From: Whalleya microplaca
Lineage: Eukaryota > Ascomycota > Sordariomycetes > Xylariales > Xylariaceae
Assembly: GCA_022497155.1 (NCBI GenBank)
Contig: MU385740.1
Span: 310,001-374,000, forward strand
Direction of reading: 5' to 3'
DNA length: 64,000 nt
The notes below the pieces were generated by a model, which saw nothing but the letters and a program-made list of their open reading frames with translations, did no database searches and was not told the origin of the DNA. Positions 33,614 through 46,371 of the stretch are shown one piece after another. A program made the translations under genes and the position numbers. Position 1 is the first letter of the stretch. Every line of letters begins with the position of its first letter.

Positions 33614-36600
33614 CTCTGTACAGGTCCTCGGATCTAATCGCGGGATCGATGATCTCTCTACACGTAGGACATTGACTCCTACATAGATGAGTAATTTCTA
33701 GTATGGATTGGCGGTTCAGAAAGAATCCGTGATCTGAATATCATACTGAATGAGTTCCAGTATCTAGGTACGCAGATATGTAGTGGCAATATCGAGCTGA
33801 GTGGGTGGATTCATGTATGTAGTCGTGAGCAAGTGCATCTAGAAGAGTTCTATCCGTGTTCAACACGAGTATAGCAATATTCTAGTGAATACACGCTATT
33901 GCCAACGCACGTCAGCACAGTATAAGTCGCGAACAACGACTTATCTTAGGTATTTATCCCTGTTCACTTGCTGTTCTATGGAGACAATTCATGCAATTGA
34001 GTCATCGCATAGTGCTCAACACCTCACCCGTGACCAGTCTCATCATCAGCTTGATCTTCATTGCTCAACTAGCAAGAAGGACATTGCTAGATTCACTGGA
34101 TTTTTACAACTTGAGAATGATCGAGTAGAATTCGGGGGAGCTCTAGAAGGAGAATTAGATGAAACAGTGCTCATTACTACCAGAGAGATGTAGATGGCCA
34201 AATAGGATGCGAAGCCGCAAGCCCTTGTTGCAGCTTCTGGATAAAATCAAAAGAAAATCAGAGGGATATGCCTCTCAAATATCCTCCCAAGAACATTAGA
34301 GCCCGGGTCATACGAAGGTGAACCAGGCAGTAGTATTTAGCATACGATGCTCATTGAATCTGGAATGGCCGCTGCTATATTAATATTAGATATCTTATAC
34401 TATTTACAAGTAGGTAAAAATGAAGTATCGCAGTCCCTATCTCCGCCATCCTGCAGCTTCGGGCTGCTATCTGCATCCACCATCTGGACCGTATGGACCT
34501 TCTTGGCCGAATTTACGGGATTCTATACCAACCGGAATCGGATGCAAGTGTCAAAGAAGTGGACTGCACAGTCGGAATCTGCTCCTATCCGTCACACCGT
34601 CCCTTAGTATGCGCTTCTAAGATGCAAGAGCGCCTGCTATTCGAGCCAATGCCTATCATATACCCGCAACTGCAAGGCTCTGACAGCATGGCACGGCAAG
34701 GATACTGTAGTTAAAAAAAAGTAATCAGAGCACTACAGTCAAAATCCGTGTCTGCGTTTGTTATACAGCTCACCTGGTACACCAGCGAGAAACTCCGCCC
34801 CGGGGCCTCTGAGCCCGATTCCAAAGCCCTGCAGGTATGGATATGGCTAAACATGCTATTTGCTGTGCTATAGACATAATGGTCTCGCTCCAAAGCATAT
34901 AGATGCCAACCTCCATATGCAAGATATGATCCCTTGGGTCCTCATGTCGACGCCGCCTGCCTGGGCGACCTCGAGCCAGCAATTGAGAGCGTCATCGCGT
35001 ATGCATCAACAGTCCGTTCAGGCCTTAGAGCGCGAGTCCGTCGAATGGCAAGGCGATAGTGCCGCGTTGAGTTGTCAAGTTCGCTGGTCGCTGACGTCTG
35101 CTTGACGGCGGTACACACTAGAGAGCTCACGTCAACCGCGTTCGCGGCCAATGGGGCCACCAGCTCAGCACCTAGTCAGTCTGTCGTGGTGGTAGTATGA
35201 GATCGGCTAGTTGACTGCCTAGTGTTCTGGGATACCGTTGAGTAGTATACTGTGTGAGAGTCGAGATGGCACCGAAGAGATCTATGCGGAGAATATATGT
35301 ACATCGGGGCCCGATGGAGAGACCGTTGGTGAAAACGAAAGGCCGGTTTCATGAGAGGGGGTATATGAAGAAATATGCGCCTCTTGAGATCTCTCCTAGC
35401 GTGAGATACGGAACAACCCCTATGCATTATAGCCATGGCCCTATGTATACATAGCGCAGTTGTTTGCGTGCACATGTGCGGGAGCAATGGACTCATGTCA
35501 TAGGTCGTCACGAACCTGAAAATATACTATTATGTATACCCACTTGCTCTGATGGTATTTTCGGCAGCACGTATCTAGGTATAATCCTAGTCGGTAGGGA
35601 TTTCTACTGGGGCCACGGAAGGAGACGAACGGACGCGGCTCTTGTGGCTGGTGGGTGCTTGCGGGTCCCAGCCACTATGGAGCTCCCTCGAACCCGTGAG
35701 TCTCATGACTTCACGGACGTGCTGGAAGATACCTAGGTCCCAGTGGCAGATTCTCGTGAGAAGTCGCGTTGTCCAACCAGGTGTTGTTCGACTATGTCCT
35801 CTTCGGACTATCCGAAAAACTTAGGGACACGCAGGGCCGTAAGAATCATCAACCCTATTCCACAACCTCAGAACCGTGACTGCTGGCCTGGGTTCCTGCC
35901 ATAACAGGCGTTGTGCGTTCTAGACTGTTGAAAATAGCTACGCCGCTAATCGATCGATCGATCGATCATATCAGCGACGAAACCATGTCTCGAAGCCCAT
36001 CCGAAATGTCTGTCTGCAGCGCGCACAAAGCAGACTGACAGAACAGGAACAAACAAACCCCAGAAAACGGGCGCCAAGAGAACGCACTGCGAGCATAACT
36101 CACCTCGTATTGAGTTATCCAGATGGGGCCGACCTGTGCACATGTTACCCGTTTCGTGCAAATGCCTGCGAGCCGGTTCCAGCACACTTGCTCGTTTTCG
36201 GCCTTCCGAGATTTGTGAGCTAGCTCAAACACGTGTACCCTTGAACCACCTCTCGTCTCGCCAGCCGTAGATCGATGGATAGATGAATGGGCTTGCGTGC
36301 GTGCGTGGTTCTTGACAGTTCACAGATAGCAATGCGAGCGTGGACGAGATAGGGAGGGAACGCTGCATTATCGTGAATCATGGGCATGGGGAGAGTTGGG
36401 AGCTGGGGATCGACTCCGGCTGGAAGGAAGGAAATGGATGCGTATCCCGGTGCGGAGTGCCACGTCTGCTCCTGGCCTGACGTAGACTGTTGTTCTTCTG
36501 AGCAGTAGGCAGCGAAGGGGGATTCTCTGTTTACGAATGCTCGGGGGGATCTGGTGTCTATCTAGTCTAGACGATGCGGACCGCCGACATGGGTAAGTGG

Positions 36601-37747
36601 CATGCATATACAATGGATATGTTTCGGGTTGAGTTGGCATTTCAGGCTTCTTCTCCATCGTGCCCTCATCTCCATCATCTCCTGCAGGCGAGTTTCCGTT
36701 ATGACCACGCCCAACCCGCTTTCTTCGATTTGAAAACCAGCTCGGGGAGGTTCCTGGACGACAGTGTTAAAAAATAGCACGCAGCCGTCTGACGTGCTGC
36801 CATGATCAGTTCATGTCGAAAATAAGGAACGCCATCGAGGATCATACTCGCCAGATATTGCATCTAGGAGAATGGGCTGGCACCCGTCCGGATACCTTGA
36901 CATGCCTGTTATACGGCCCGTAATATCGGAACACCTAATGCTACTCTCTTCCACGTTTTCGTAAGCTGTCTCATAATGGTCTGAGGTAATTGGCCTTGTT
37001 CTATTCTGTTCCGATTGAGGTGCTAGGTGTTCTCTATCATGCTTAACCCATCATACTAAGCGCTATCTTTAGAATCAGCGCATATACGGATATTGACGCG
37101 CTCACTTGGAAGGCGCCACCAGGTTGCTATAAACTGGTGTAGCGTATCTGGGACTGCCGAGGGAGATGTTGGAGAAGGCACGGGGAGTGGCTTGCCGTCG
37201 GAATGATGTACACGATTGAGACAGTGGACGCAGACGCAGTCGCTGATGTGTTTATAGAAATCCGTAGTGCCTACGCTGACACGTAAAAAAGTATCAATGA
37301 GATGCCTATTCATCATCCTGGCACATGTGCTTGTTGAGCGTTGGGAAGATGAAAGTTAAGGTGCTCAGGAGAGATGGTAACTCAGCGCATCTTCCATGGA
37401 TGTGTAGAAAGGCTTACAGGGGAAGAAGAGAAAAGGTCGAAGTTAGGAGAGACATTTCTCTAGAATTGGTCTAAGTGTCTTGTCTAGACTATTTAGCAAT
37501 ATAGTATCTGGAGGAAGGCACATGCAAAACGACTAGGTGACCCCTTCAAAGACTACAATTAAGCATAACTAGCTATCATGTAATGCGTGCCATAAGAACA
37601 GACCAGTGCTACGCCCCATGGCCTCCAGCGCATAGACTTTCCTTTCCCCGAGGCATACTACCTGAGACCCTCGCCATCCACACAGCAATACACCTATCTC
37701 GAAGACCCCAGACTGGCAACACGGCCGAGGATCGCAATATATGGTTG
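33614..37747. other. 4.1-kb gene-poor region
   Basis: I could not support a gene here. Short frames with partly protein-like stretches occur at 33978-34193 (+), 34493-34714 (+), 36562-36780 (-) and 37056-37316 (-). The last contains DFYKHISDCVCVHCLNRVHH with fairly biased codons. None has a domain or a complete exon structure I can defend; they may be decayed genes or unrecognised exons. A (CGAT)n run sits at 35950-35967. Confidence 0.4.
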
Positions 37748-38115
37748 TCATGGTGGTGGGAATAACTTTGAGGATATGTACTGGTTCAAGATGGGCCACA
37801 GCAACCCTATTATCCCGATCACCAGCGCCCAGCACTCCGGTCTCTCGTGCCAGGCGGTGCGGATGAACGAGGCGTTCCGCGCGACTTCGCGCCGGCGTAT
37901 GCGTGCCCGTACTTCCTCTTGGAACACGGCCCTCTCGTGCGAAGCGCTGGCGATGTAAGTCAGTAGGTAAGTATATGCGGTAGGGCTGACTGGTGCTGAG
38001 AAGGAACGAAGGGAGGTGCCGAAGTTAGCAGTGAATGAGTAAGTTAGTGGTCTTACAACGTGGTCTTGTATGCTTGCTCTGCCATTCGATGGCGCTCATC
38101 CTGGCCCTTGCCCAT
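37748..38115 (-). CDS. Small single-pass membrane protein, 85 residues
   Basis: Two exons on the minus strand, 38057-38115 and 37748-37946, join in phase 2 across a 110-nt intron with a GTAAGA donor and a GCCAG acceptor, giving 85 residues. The first exon starts MGKGQDERHRMAEQAYKTT. The second has a charged amphipathic stretch (ERAVFQEEVRARIRRREVAR), then HERPECW and a hydrophobic segment ALVIGIIGLLWPIL, ending in Pro-Pro-Pro. GC content and codon bias in exon 2 stand out from the gene-poor surroundings. The layout suits a tail-anchored or single-pass membrane protein with a cytosolic basic N-terminus. The family is not recognised. Confidence 0.55.
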
Positions 38116-41100
38116 GGGTGGTGGCGGTAGGGCACGTTGTTGATTAGGCTGTTCGGACGATGGCAATCGAGAATGTCGATGCGCATGGTTCGAGGATTCG
38201 CCTTCTGTTTTCATGGGCTGCGACATGGATAAACATTTGATGACTGAGAATACAGCTGTGGATTTGCTGAAAGAGGGTTGACGCTTGAGCTTGTGATCTA
38301 AAATTGTGGGAAGCTTGGAGAATTACCCAGGTGAGTTCGAAGGGAAAGGAAGGCATTACACCACGGCAAGCATTATACGACTTTGCGCAAGTGTCTAGAT
38401 GCGCAGCCATCGCACTCATTGGGGTATTGGCAAGAGAGACCAGAAGCTACTGTCCTCGCTAATAACCTCTTGTCATATCGAAGCACTGTCCTTGCTTGTG
38501 GTCTTCGTCAATCCTGCCATTTTAGCATATACCTCATCCTCACTCGACTTGTGTTTGAAAGGTTTATCATGCGGTCAAAAAACATAGCACATATGCTTCT
38601 GAGTATTGGGTTTGGTGTCTTAATCATGCAACATAACATACGAGAAAAACCCCGAAGGGAAACACTTTCAAATGTTATAATGCTAGATCTCAAATACTCG
38701 ATAGAGTTGAATACTTTGGCTGGGGCGTCCTATGTGATTGGCTGTAATTGGTTGATGAGATGTTGAGGCTTCGTGTATCAAGGTACTAGTCAGAGTTTAT
38801 TGCAGTGCATTCATGTTTCGTATGGTTGGATGATAGAGGATCTTGACTAATGCTATGGAGAGATCCGATGTAGGACCTACGCTCGCTACCAAGCGACATG
38901 GATAGTAAGTCTAAAAAAGTAGGAAGTCACTATTGCAAGCTCATTGAACGACCCCTATTCAATATAGGATTCACGTACCATACGGTTCATCCTTTATCTT
39001 CTTTGTTCTTGTGTAGCTGATGTGCTTAGGCGTATAGGCGTATTCCCGGCGAACCGCTCCTGGGTGCCCTCCTGTATGCCCATGAGGGTCCAAAGAGCTG
39101 TTACTTATTCGACATTCTCATCACTCACCTCGGATGAGAAGTGAGCGCCATCTGCGGTCGCATATGTTAGTTAGATCGATCTTCTATCCTTCCGATGCGC
39201 CTGGGTGTTCCTGTTCTATATCGATTCCATAAATTTGGCAGGACTGGGCTTCGTCCTAACATCGCTGTGGTCACTATTGTAAATCGTAGTAAGATTCGTG
39301 AATTCGCCGCTCTCAGTTGAACAGTGGACCTTGTTATTCGGGCTGTCGGTTGAAAGGAACTACTCCAGATCCAGGAATCAGCAATCACTATATTGATTCT
39401 TGGGAGCTGTTGGGGATATGATCCGGAGAATATCGGGCAAACGACTCTGGAGGCATGCCCCGGTGGTTGATTACTACGAATCCTACAAAGCAAGGAAATG
39501 AAAGGCTCCAAATTTTAACTTAATGATTCGTTCCTAGCTTGTATCGTGCCCCGTTGGGATACGCGGGCATTTGCCGGGGCGTGGGGCATCGGATCCGGGC
39601 TCGGTTCGATGCCGTGTACCATCGTGCTTGGGCCGAATGCAGACTGCTCGATCTCTATGAACTAATTGACCAGGTTCGTATTGAGAGTCAGGCTACCGAT
39701 TTTGCGCTGGGGTCCTCTTTGTGTTGCGCTAGACTTTGGTCATGTCGAATATGTCGATAGGAGCATTTATGATGTCCTCGGTACGAATGGCTTACAAATG
39801 TTGGTGTATATCCCACGATGGGAAACCAATGGCATCACGACAGTCTTGAAGGTGTGTCGGCTGTGCGCCGGTCAGTCTATTCCATTCTGCGGTGATCATA
39901 GGTTCTCTGGCTGGTCGAGAAATGGACGGCGATATGGCAATCCGTGTGTTCAGACATCGTGAATATGTATGTAGGTAATTCCGCCCTTAGCGATTACGTA
40001 TCGAGGCGCCTTAGCCTAGTTAGTCTTTGGATGTAATAGCACGGACCAAATAGTGATCTTCTCGACCAGAACGGTGACATAGATGATCTTAGCGAGATCA
40101 AGACGTGCCGGCACCCCTATTTACAGAGGGCCAGCGCTCCGGAAAGAGCCATACACAATCTTGTCTTCTTGAGGCTTGCCTTGGCTTACTCAACTCCCAA
40201 GAGCTACCTCGAATGCGAACTGTGACTGTTCATCTATGATGATACCTTTATTTGCCTTCATATCCAATTTCGGTAGTAGTCCTCGCGAGGCCGCTCTGCC
40301 TTTACGTTGTTAGTTGAATATTATGAGATTTCTACCTGGAGCGATAGAAGATCAATTACACGATAGAATACGCGATTTTCAGCAGCAAGATCGAGCCGTA
40401 GTCTCTCATTGTCGCCCAGTGAAGTCCCCTCATCCAGATGCTTCAGCGCTCCATGGTTTAGGGTCAAATAGAACCGTCGTTTCTTTCTTTCTACATAGGA
40501 AGTTATGCAAAAGAGGATTACTCTTAGCGGCAATTCAGGTAGCCACTAATCTTGTAAGTCACGTCAACTCGCCGTCGTCGACTTGTCGTACCCGTGCATT
40601 ACAGCCGAGATAGCTTGCTCACTTTTCAGCATCTGCCTCAGCCCGTTCCTCAAGCAAGGTGCGAACTTTGGCCGCATGATCATTCTAGACGAAATACACT
40701 TAAGTATTCGAATAACTACGTAGAGGTGCGAAGTCTAACAAGGCAGTTGCTAGCGACACTTCGTCTGCACCGGCGTCTCGGTTATTGTCGTCCATCGCTT
40801 CGTACCCCCAGCATGGTTATATGCCATTTAGAGACATAATGCCGATACATCTGCCGTACTTCGGTTATTAGAGAAAGTCAATGGCATCATGCCGTTGTCA
40901 ATAACAATCAAGACACTTAGTCATAGTGAGTTTGAAGCAAGGTCTGAAAGAGAGTTGTGAGGGAAGGTGAAAGAAGTGCTCTATCTGAATAGGTCTAAAT
41001 AATCAAACTCTGTGACTCGTCCATTCTTAATACTTAAGAGAATACGCTAACTATGATTGTTGTCGATGGTATCTGTTTTATTTGTTTGGTAAGGATGAGC

Positions 41101-43028
41101 TGTAGATAGAAATCATAAGGCTTAATTGAGTGAGCTTGTAATCGTTTCAGCCTATACTGTACCCGTGAACTATAAGCTATAAAGACACCCGATTAAGCAA
41201 TCAGCTTGTATCTATTAAGGTTCGGTTTTTAAGTTTGACATGCTTCGGCCCAGATGGATATCCGGGAGCCGTGCCGGGTGGGGTCGTATAATTACCGGAT
41301 TAGGCAAGTGGTTTTAAAGTGACCCCCGGGTCTTCCTAAAAAACGCCGTCTATCATTCAAAGTGCGCAAGGTTGCGGGGTTCGGTAACATAAAGTAGAAG
41401 GTGAGTTGAGTTGGACGTTTCAGGTGCCTTTCCTGGATAGCATTGTGAGTATCCTACATATCATAAGACCCCAGTATCGTAGCGTATATTTTCACAGTGT
41501 AGCACCAATCTTCAACTTCAGTGATATAAGATATCTACTATACCTCTTAGAGTATAAATAGGAGACTAGACTACCCACATGTTGTACTATAGAACATCCC
41601 TCGGCCCCGGAGGGCTCTAGATACATTTAGATTGAGATCTTACAACAATCAATGAATACTCATCCTCATATTTGGCACAGCTATGGGAAGTACGAGGACT
41701 GTAACGCCAGATAGAGCGTTCATGTGCTCGTGTCCGTTGTTAACACATTGCCCATTGGTGATAGGGTCAGATATTTTTACTTTGGGCTCACAAGCAAACA
41801 TCAAGGTAAAGATACAGTAGGACATTAAATTAGGTTAACTTAGATTAGGGCCTACATAGCCCTGAAATGAAGACACATTCGAGGTCCTTATGGCTCAAAG
41901 TATGCTCTGCCTAGCCTATAATATACTTGTAATGTCTAGTTTCACTAAGCCTTAGTTTAACTTAGTGAGGAATTCTATGTGAGAATATAAATCAACTTGT
42001 GTTGCTATGCCTACTATCTTTTAAAATATATGATTTCAATCTGTATCTGTTTTGTGCTTAAATCATATCCACAGTGATTCATTCTTTAGTAATATAAAAA
42101 AGATTCAACCCGAGTCTTTGCCACGCCTGGGGGGCTCGAACCGCAAGTCTCTTTGAGTGTTTTCCAGGCAGAGGAGGGATACCCTCGGATCGGTAGATTA
42201 GTCAATGCGTCCAGGGCCCTCACTCCCCTTGGCAGTCAACCAACCACGTCACACACTCAATCGTTATAAGTTCCCTTGCAAAAGCAGACTATCTAGGCAG
42301 TGCACAGGCGCCTTTGCTCAACACCAAAAGGGTATCAAACATTCAAGGTGAGACTTCAATATCTTTTATTAGGCTACATACCACAGCTAGCGAGCCGACA
42401 GGTCACACTAGGCTGTAACATCCCTCCTGCTACACTGAGGTTCGGGGTGAACCTCAAGCTATGCTCGGTTCAGCTACAGCATCACTAGACAGGGGACTGG
42501 TACGAGGAATGGTCCTGGCGGCACAGGACATATATAGGGTATACCGGAAAATACAAAGCAAAGTCTTTTAACAAATATACAGCTTGAACGCAAGCCATTA
42601 GTTACCTTGGATATTGTGACGAACTGACAACTAGTAGCTAGCACCCCCACTAACCAGCTCCCTGATGGAGTATTGCTGCAACTGTGTACAATGGTAATTT
42701 ACTGTGACAAGGGCTGTAATAGGGCTTGGAATATATCAATTCAATAATAATTCTCTAGGGCCTCTGAGGGTGCTTATGGGTTCCAATCTAATCTGTATCG
42801 GCGTATGGTCTTATATAGACCTGCTACTACAGTACGTACTCTAGTACGCGTAATCTCTTGTTGCCTATATCGGCGTCGTCTGATGATCATACCTTTTGTT
42901 AGGCAGTAATACATTCCATCAGTAACGAATAACAACCAACAGCACCCAATATATGTCCTCGTGCAGCATTCCTGCATCTCGTATAGCTTCCAACAGGTCT
43001 TGGCTCCAATAGCCGTGTGACATTTACC
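38116..43028. other. 4.9-kb gene-poor, partly AT-rich region
   Basis: No gene could be supported. Around 39540-39850 several frames are protein-like for 40-60 residues (for example LCVALDFGHVEYVDRSIYD) but are broken by frame changes and stops, suggesting a decayed gene. From about 40,850 the DNA becomes more AT-rich. Between 42,090 and 42,700 there are tRNA-like and possibly LTR-like sequences. The last part is the 3' flank of the adenylation-reductase gene. Confidence 0.4.
42096..42230 (-). other. Possible tRNA relic or tRNA-derived element
   Basis: On the minus strand the sequence has a perfect Pol III B box (GGTTCGAGCC at 42133-42142) and a T6 run 31 bases downstream (42096-42101). A weak A-box-like segment lies upstream near 42195-42212. 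The T stem has only three of five pairs and no convincing acceptor stem forms, so a working tRNA is unlikely. Confidence 0.25.
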
Positions 43029-46000
43029 TCACAAGACCCAGCTCCGTAGCCACCCTTCCACTATTGCTCTATCCAAAACGTGAAGGTTCCCTTTGAAATT
43101 GGTTAAAGCGTTGGCTGTGGCGTACGTGGAGTTTTCTGCACCATCGCTCAGTATATCAAAGAAATCAAGCATAGCCAGTGCCGGCATCGTTGATATAAAT
43201 GCAGCCTTGGTTCCTTGTATGGTACGAAGCTTGTCCACCCATTCCTTCAACGGAACAACCTTGGTGACGTGAAGCAAGTCGCACAAGATGTCAACTACTG
43301 AGTCCCATGGTAGTGGCTCAGGATGAGAAATGTGGTAGAATTGCGCTTCCTGGTGGGCCGGGCGGACAATGAAATCCCGTAACATCTCGGCAGCAGTATC
43401 AACAGCAACCCAATCCACGACCGCGGCATGGGTCGGGATGCATTCTATTGTTTTTGCTGTTCGCACCAGAGCAGAGACCCATGACTGGTCAACCCATTTA
43501 CCTGAGCCAGTACTGGAACCCCCAATTTGACACACACGGACTATAGATACGGGAATGCCCAAAATATTGTTTGCAGCCGTGAGGATGCGCTCAGCAGCAT
43601 GTTTAGACTGCCCGTATCCTATGTTGACTGGAGCCAGAGCATCATTGATTGGAGCTTCAAGCACCCTCATTTTGGTAGCCATCTTGGTGACGGAAGACAT
43701 TGAACTGACGAATACGATGTGTATGTTGTTGGAGCTCGCGAGCTCGACAATGTCCCTTGTTGCGCGTAGAAATGGCTCAAATGAACGAATGGAGAGTCCA
43801 AAATCAAGTCTCCACGCGTTATAGACAATCACGCCAGCTTCGCTGGCGACTTTCTGATACTCATCAGGTGCCATCCCTAGTTTAGGCTTCCCCAGCTCAA
43901 TGGTATAATATTCTAGTTTGTCAGAAGGCAACGCGAGACTACCATCGATCTCATATAGAGCTTTCCCTTGCTTCTCTTGCGCTTGTGTCTTACTAGATCG
44001 ATTGAGACAATATATCCGAGAAACAGTCGGGGTTCTCAACAATTTTGCAACAAGGTGCGAACCTAGATAGCCTGTCGACCCTACCACGGCAATGATAGAA
44101 GGGTTATGTGGTCTTCCAGACTGAACGGTTGAGTTTCTTGGTAAAGAATGCACATAAGTTGCCACAATACCATCTATAGTCTTTGCACGATCGTTATCAG
44201 AATCAGCCCCAGGCACTATGCCCTCGTTGAGAAAAGCGCGAATCAACCGAGATAAATCATTGATAGTCGGATTGTGGAATATAGTCCGGACTGATATCCA
44301 CGCGGCAGACTTCGAACTCTTGTCTTCAAGATTGTGCTTCAAAGAGGATACAATTTCCAATGTCTGGACGGAATCCAAGCCGTGGGCAAAGAAATCTTCA
44401 TTCCCCCCTATCGTAGCACCTGCCGGGAAAGATGCGGATATAATACGACGCAAGAACTCGTCGACCGTAGTTGTTTCATAGTGAGGTTTAAGGGTTGGTT
44501 TTAATTCCACCTCTATGTTGCCGCCTGAATTGGTCGAGTAGAGATTCTCAATTTCGTTGAGGTAAACCTCCTCGGTCATTTTCCGTATTATAGTGCCTTT
44601 GCCAGTCCTCAGGAAAGGCTTGTCGGGATGTGCACAGATGATTTTCTCGTGATATATATGCCCTTGACCGGCTACTAGAGCATTCGACCTCTCGATAAGC
44701 GGCTGGAGCTCTTCTATCAATTTAACTCTCATTTCCTCGTTCAGGGGGTTATGAGGCTCTATAAGCAGGGCCGCTTGTGTTCTACGGTTGCCAACCACCA
44801 AGGCGCCCTTGAGGGAGGGATGAGCTTGAATGTTGATTTCTAAAGGAACGGGGTTGAATTTCTCTCCGTTGGCTAAGACAATGATATCGTCTTTTCGACC
44901 GTAGTACTTGAATAGCTGAGACTTTTCTGGATGGCGCGTAAAGAGATCCTTGGTATAGAACTTGCCAATGCCAGGCAAGTTATGATAGACAGCACTTGTC
45001 TCCTTAGCGCTCTCACCGGCGATGATCACCAATTCATATGTTCCTTCACTAGAATCATGTGGCTGCATTTCGTGCTTGAAAATTGGATTGAACTCATGCC
45101 ATTCCCAATCCTCAAGAGCAGCGGGAACCAACTCAGGCAATGGATACGATTCTGTAGAGCCATATGGTGAGTAGATTTCAACGACCTTCACGAGCTGGTC
45201 ACCGATTACGCGATTGAGAGATGCTCCGCCATACGTGACAAAGTCCAGTGTTTTCAAGAGATCAATCCCTTCAGGATCGTGGAGAATTTGCTCGATCACA
45301 GCGGGTGGTAGAAGCAAGGCCCGTAGCTTCTGATGCATCATCACGCTCTTCAATAATGTTCCATCTGGAATCATATTTGGGGGAGCCATCACAATGGAAG
45401 TGTTGCCAAAAACAGTTGCCACTGTACTTGTCAATGATCTCCTTGCATGTATAGCATTTATGGGCGGCTTACCTGTGTGCATGACAAACCCACCAAGCTG
45501 GAGTAGCAAGTCAGTCCCTAAATAAAATGTTTTACGCGGGCCAAGAATCTCACATGAAAGAAAGGGAAAGCTGTATATACTCTCCCTTCTCCCTGAAAAC
45601 TCCACATTGTCCAGTCTCTCTTCCGGCGGCCTGGTACACTAGGCAAGTTGTGCTCGTTATCGAGTACGGAAAACGAGCCATGTGTCATTATGACTGGTTT
45701 TGGGAGCCCTGTCTACTATTAGCATGAGATCAAGACCCTGTTGCAAGACTCACCGGTGGACCCTGATGAATGAAGCACAACTGCAGGCTCATTCTTAGCT
45801 TCGTTGTAGGTTTTTTCGTAGGGATAATGCTTCGGGACACTACGCATCATATCGTCGAATGATGGGACCATCTCGAGTCGAATCCTTGGCTCCAGGCCCT
45901 GTACTGGTTTCACCAGAGGTCGAACTTCTGCAGCAAACAGCAACTTTGTGCTCTCTGTCTGCTTCATCAAGGAGACATTGGTAGGCGGTGGGTTACGTGG

Positions 46001-46371
46001 TGACGGAAGTAGTAACTATATGCCTTTCAGCTCAGATCTCTTTCGAACTCCAAGAGCACCTGCTGAGAGCAAATTACCTTATATCCACATTTCACAGCCG
46101 CTTGAAAAATAAGAGGCCCTCTCAGGTCAGCTATTCCTATGTAACTAATAGTTTCAAAGCGTTGACTCTTTCCAAATCGATCCTCAATCCACTGGGCCAT
46201 GAAATTAACACATCGCGCCGCGTCCGCGACGGTGATATCGACGAATCCTTGCTCTACATCAGAAGACTTGGGAATGGCAGCAAACAGTCTACTAGGGTTC
46301 TCTTTTGCTAGCTCATCAAGGACCGAAGGCATCAGCCTTCGTCCATAGGTGGGCCTGTCGTTCGAGCTCAT
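43029..46371 (-). CDS. NRPS-like adenylation-thiolation-reductase enzyme (A-T-R)
   Basis: Such enzymes adenylate a carboxylic acid, load it on a phosphopantetheine arm and release it by NAD(P)H reduction as aldehyde or alcohol. Exons: 46078-46371, 45754-46015, 45554-45708, then 43029-45497, which itself probably holds a 51-nt in-frame intron (45422-45472). The product is about 1,042 residues. The adenylation domain has SSGSTGLPKP near 181-190, YGSTES near 331 and GRKDDIIVLANGEKF. The carrier domain has GLDSVQTLE near 591, with the attachment serine present. The reductase domain has VVGSTGYLGSHLV near 691, the SSM strand and a YGQSK active-site motif near 847. There is no condensation domain, so it makes no peptide bond. 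All motifs look intact. Substrate is not predictable by eye. It lies on the same strand as the kinase and repeat-protein genes. Confidence 0.9.

Noticed and set aside
41220..41340. Possible DNA-transposon terminus (CCGGGTGGGGTC and GACCCCCGGG)
   Set aside because: No matching inverted terminal repeat, target-site duplication or transposase could be found nearby.
42414..42720. Solo LTR starting TGTAACATCCC
   Set aside because: No matching 3' terminus (TGTTACA) or target duplication was seen, so it is mentioned only as a low-interest observation.
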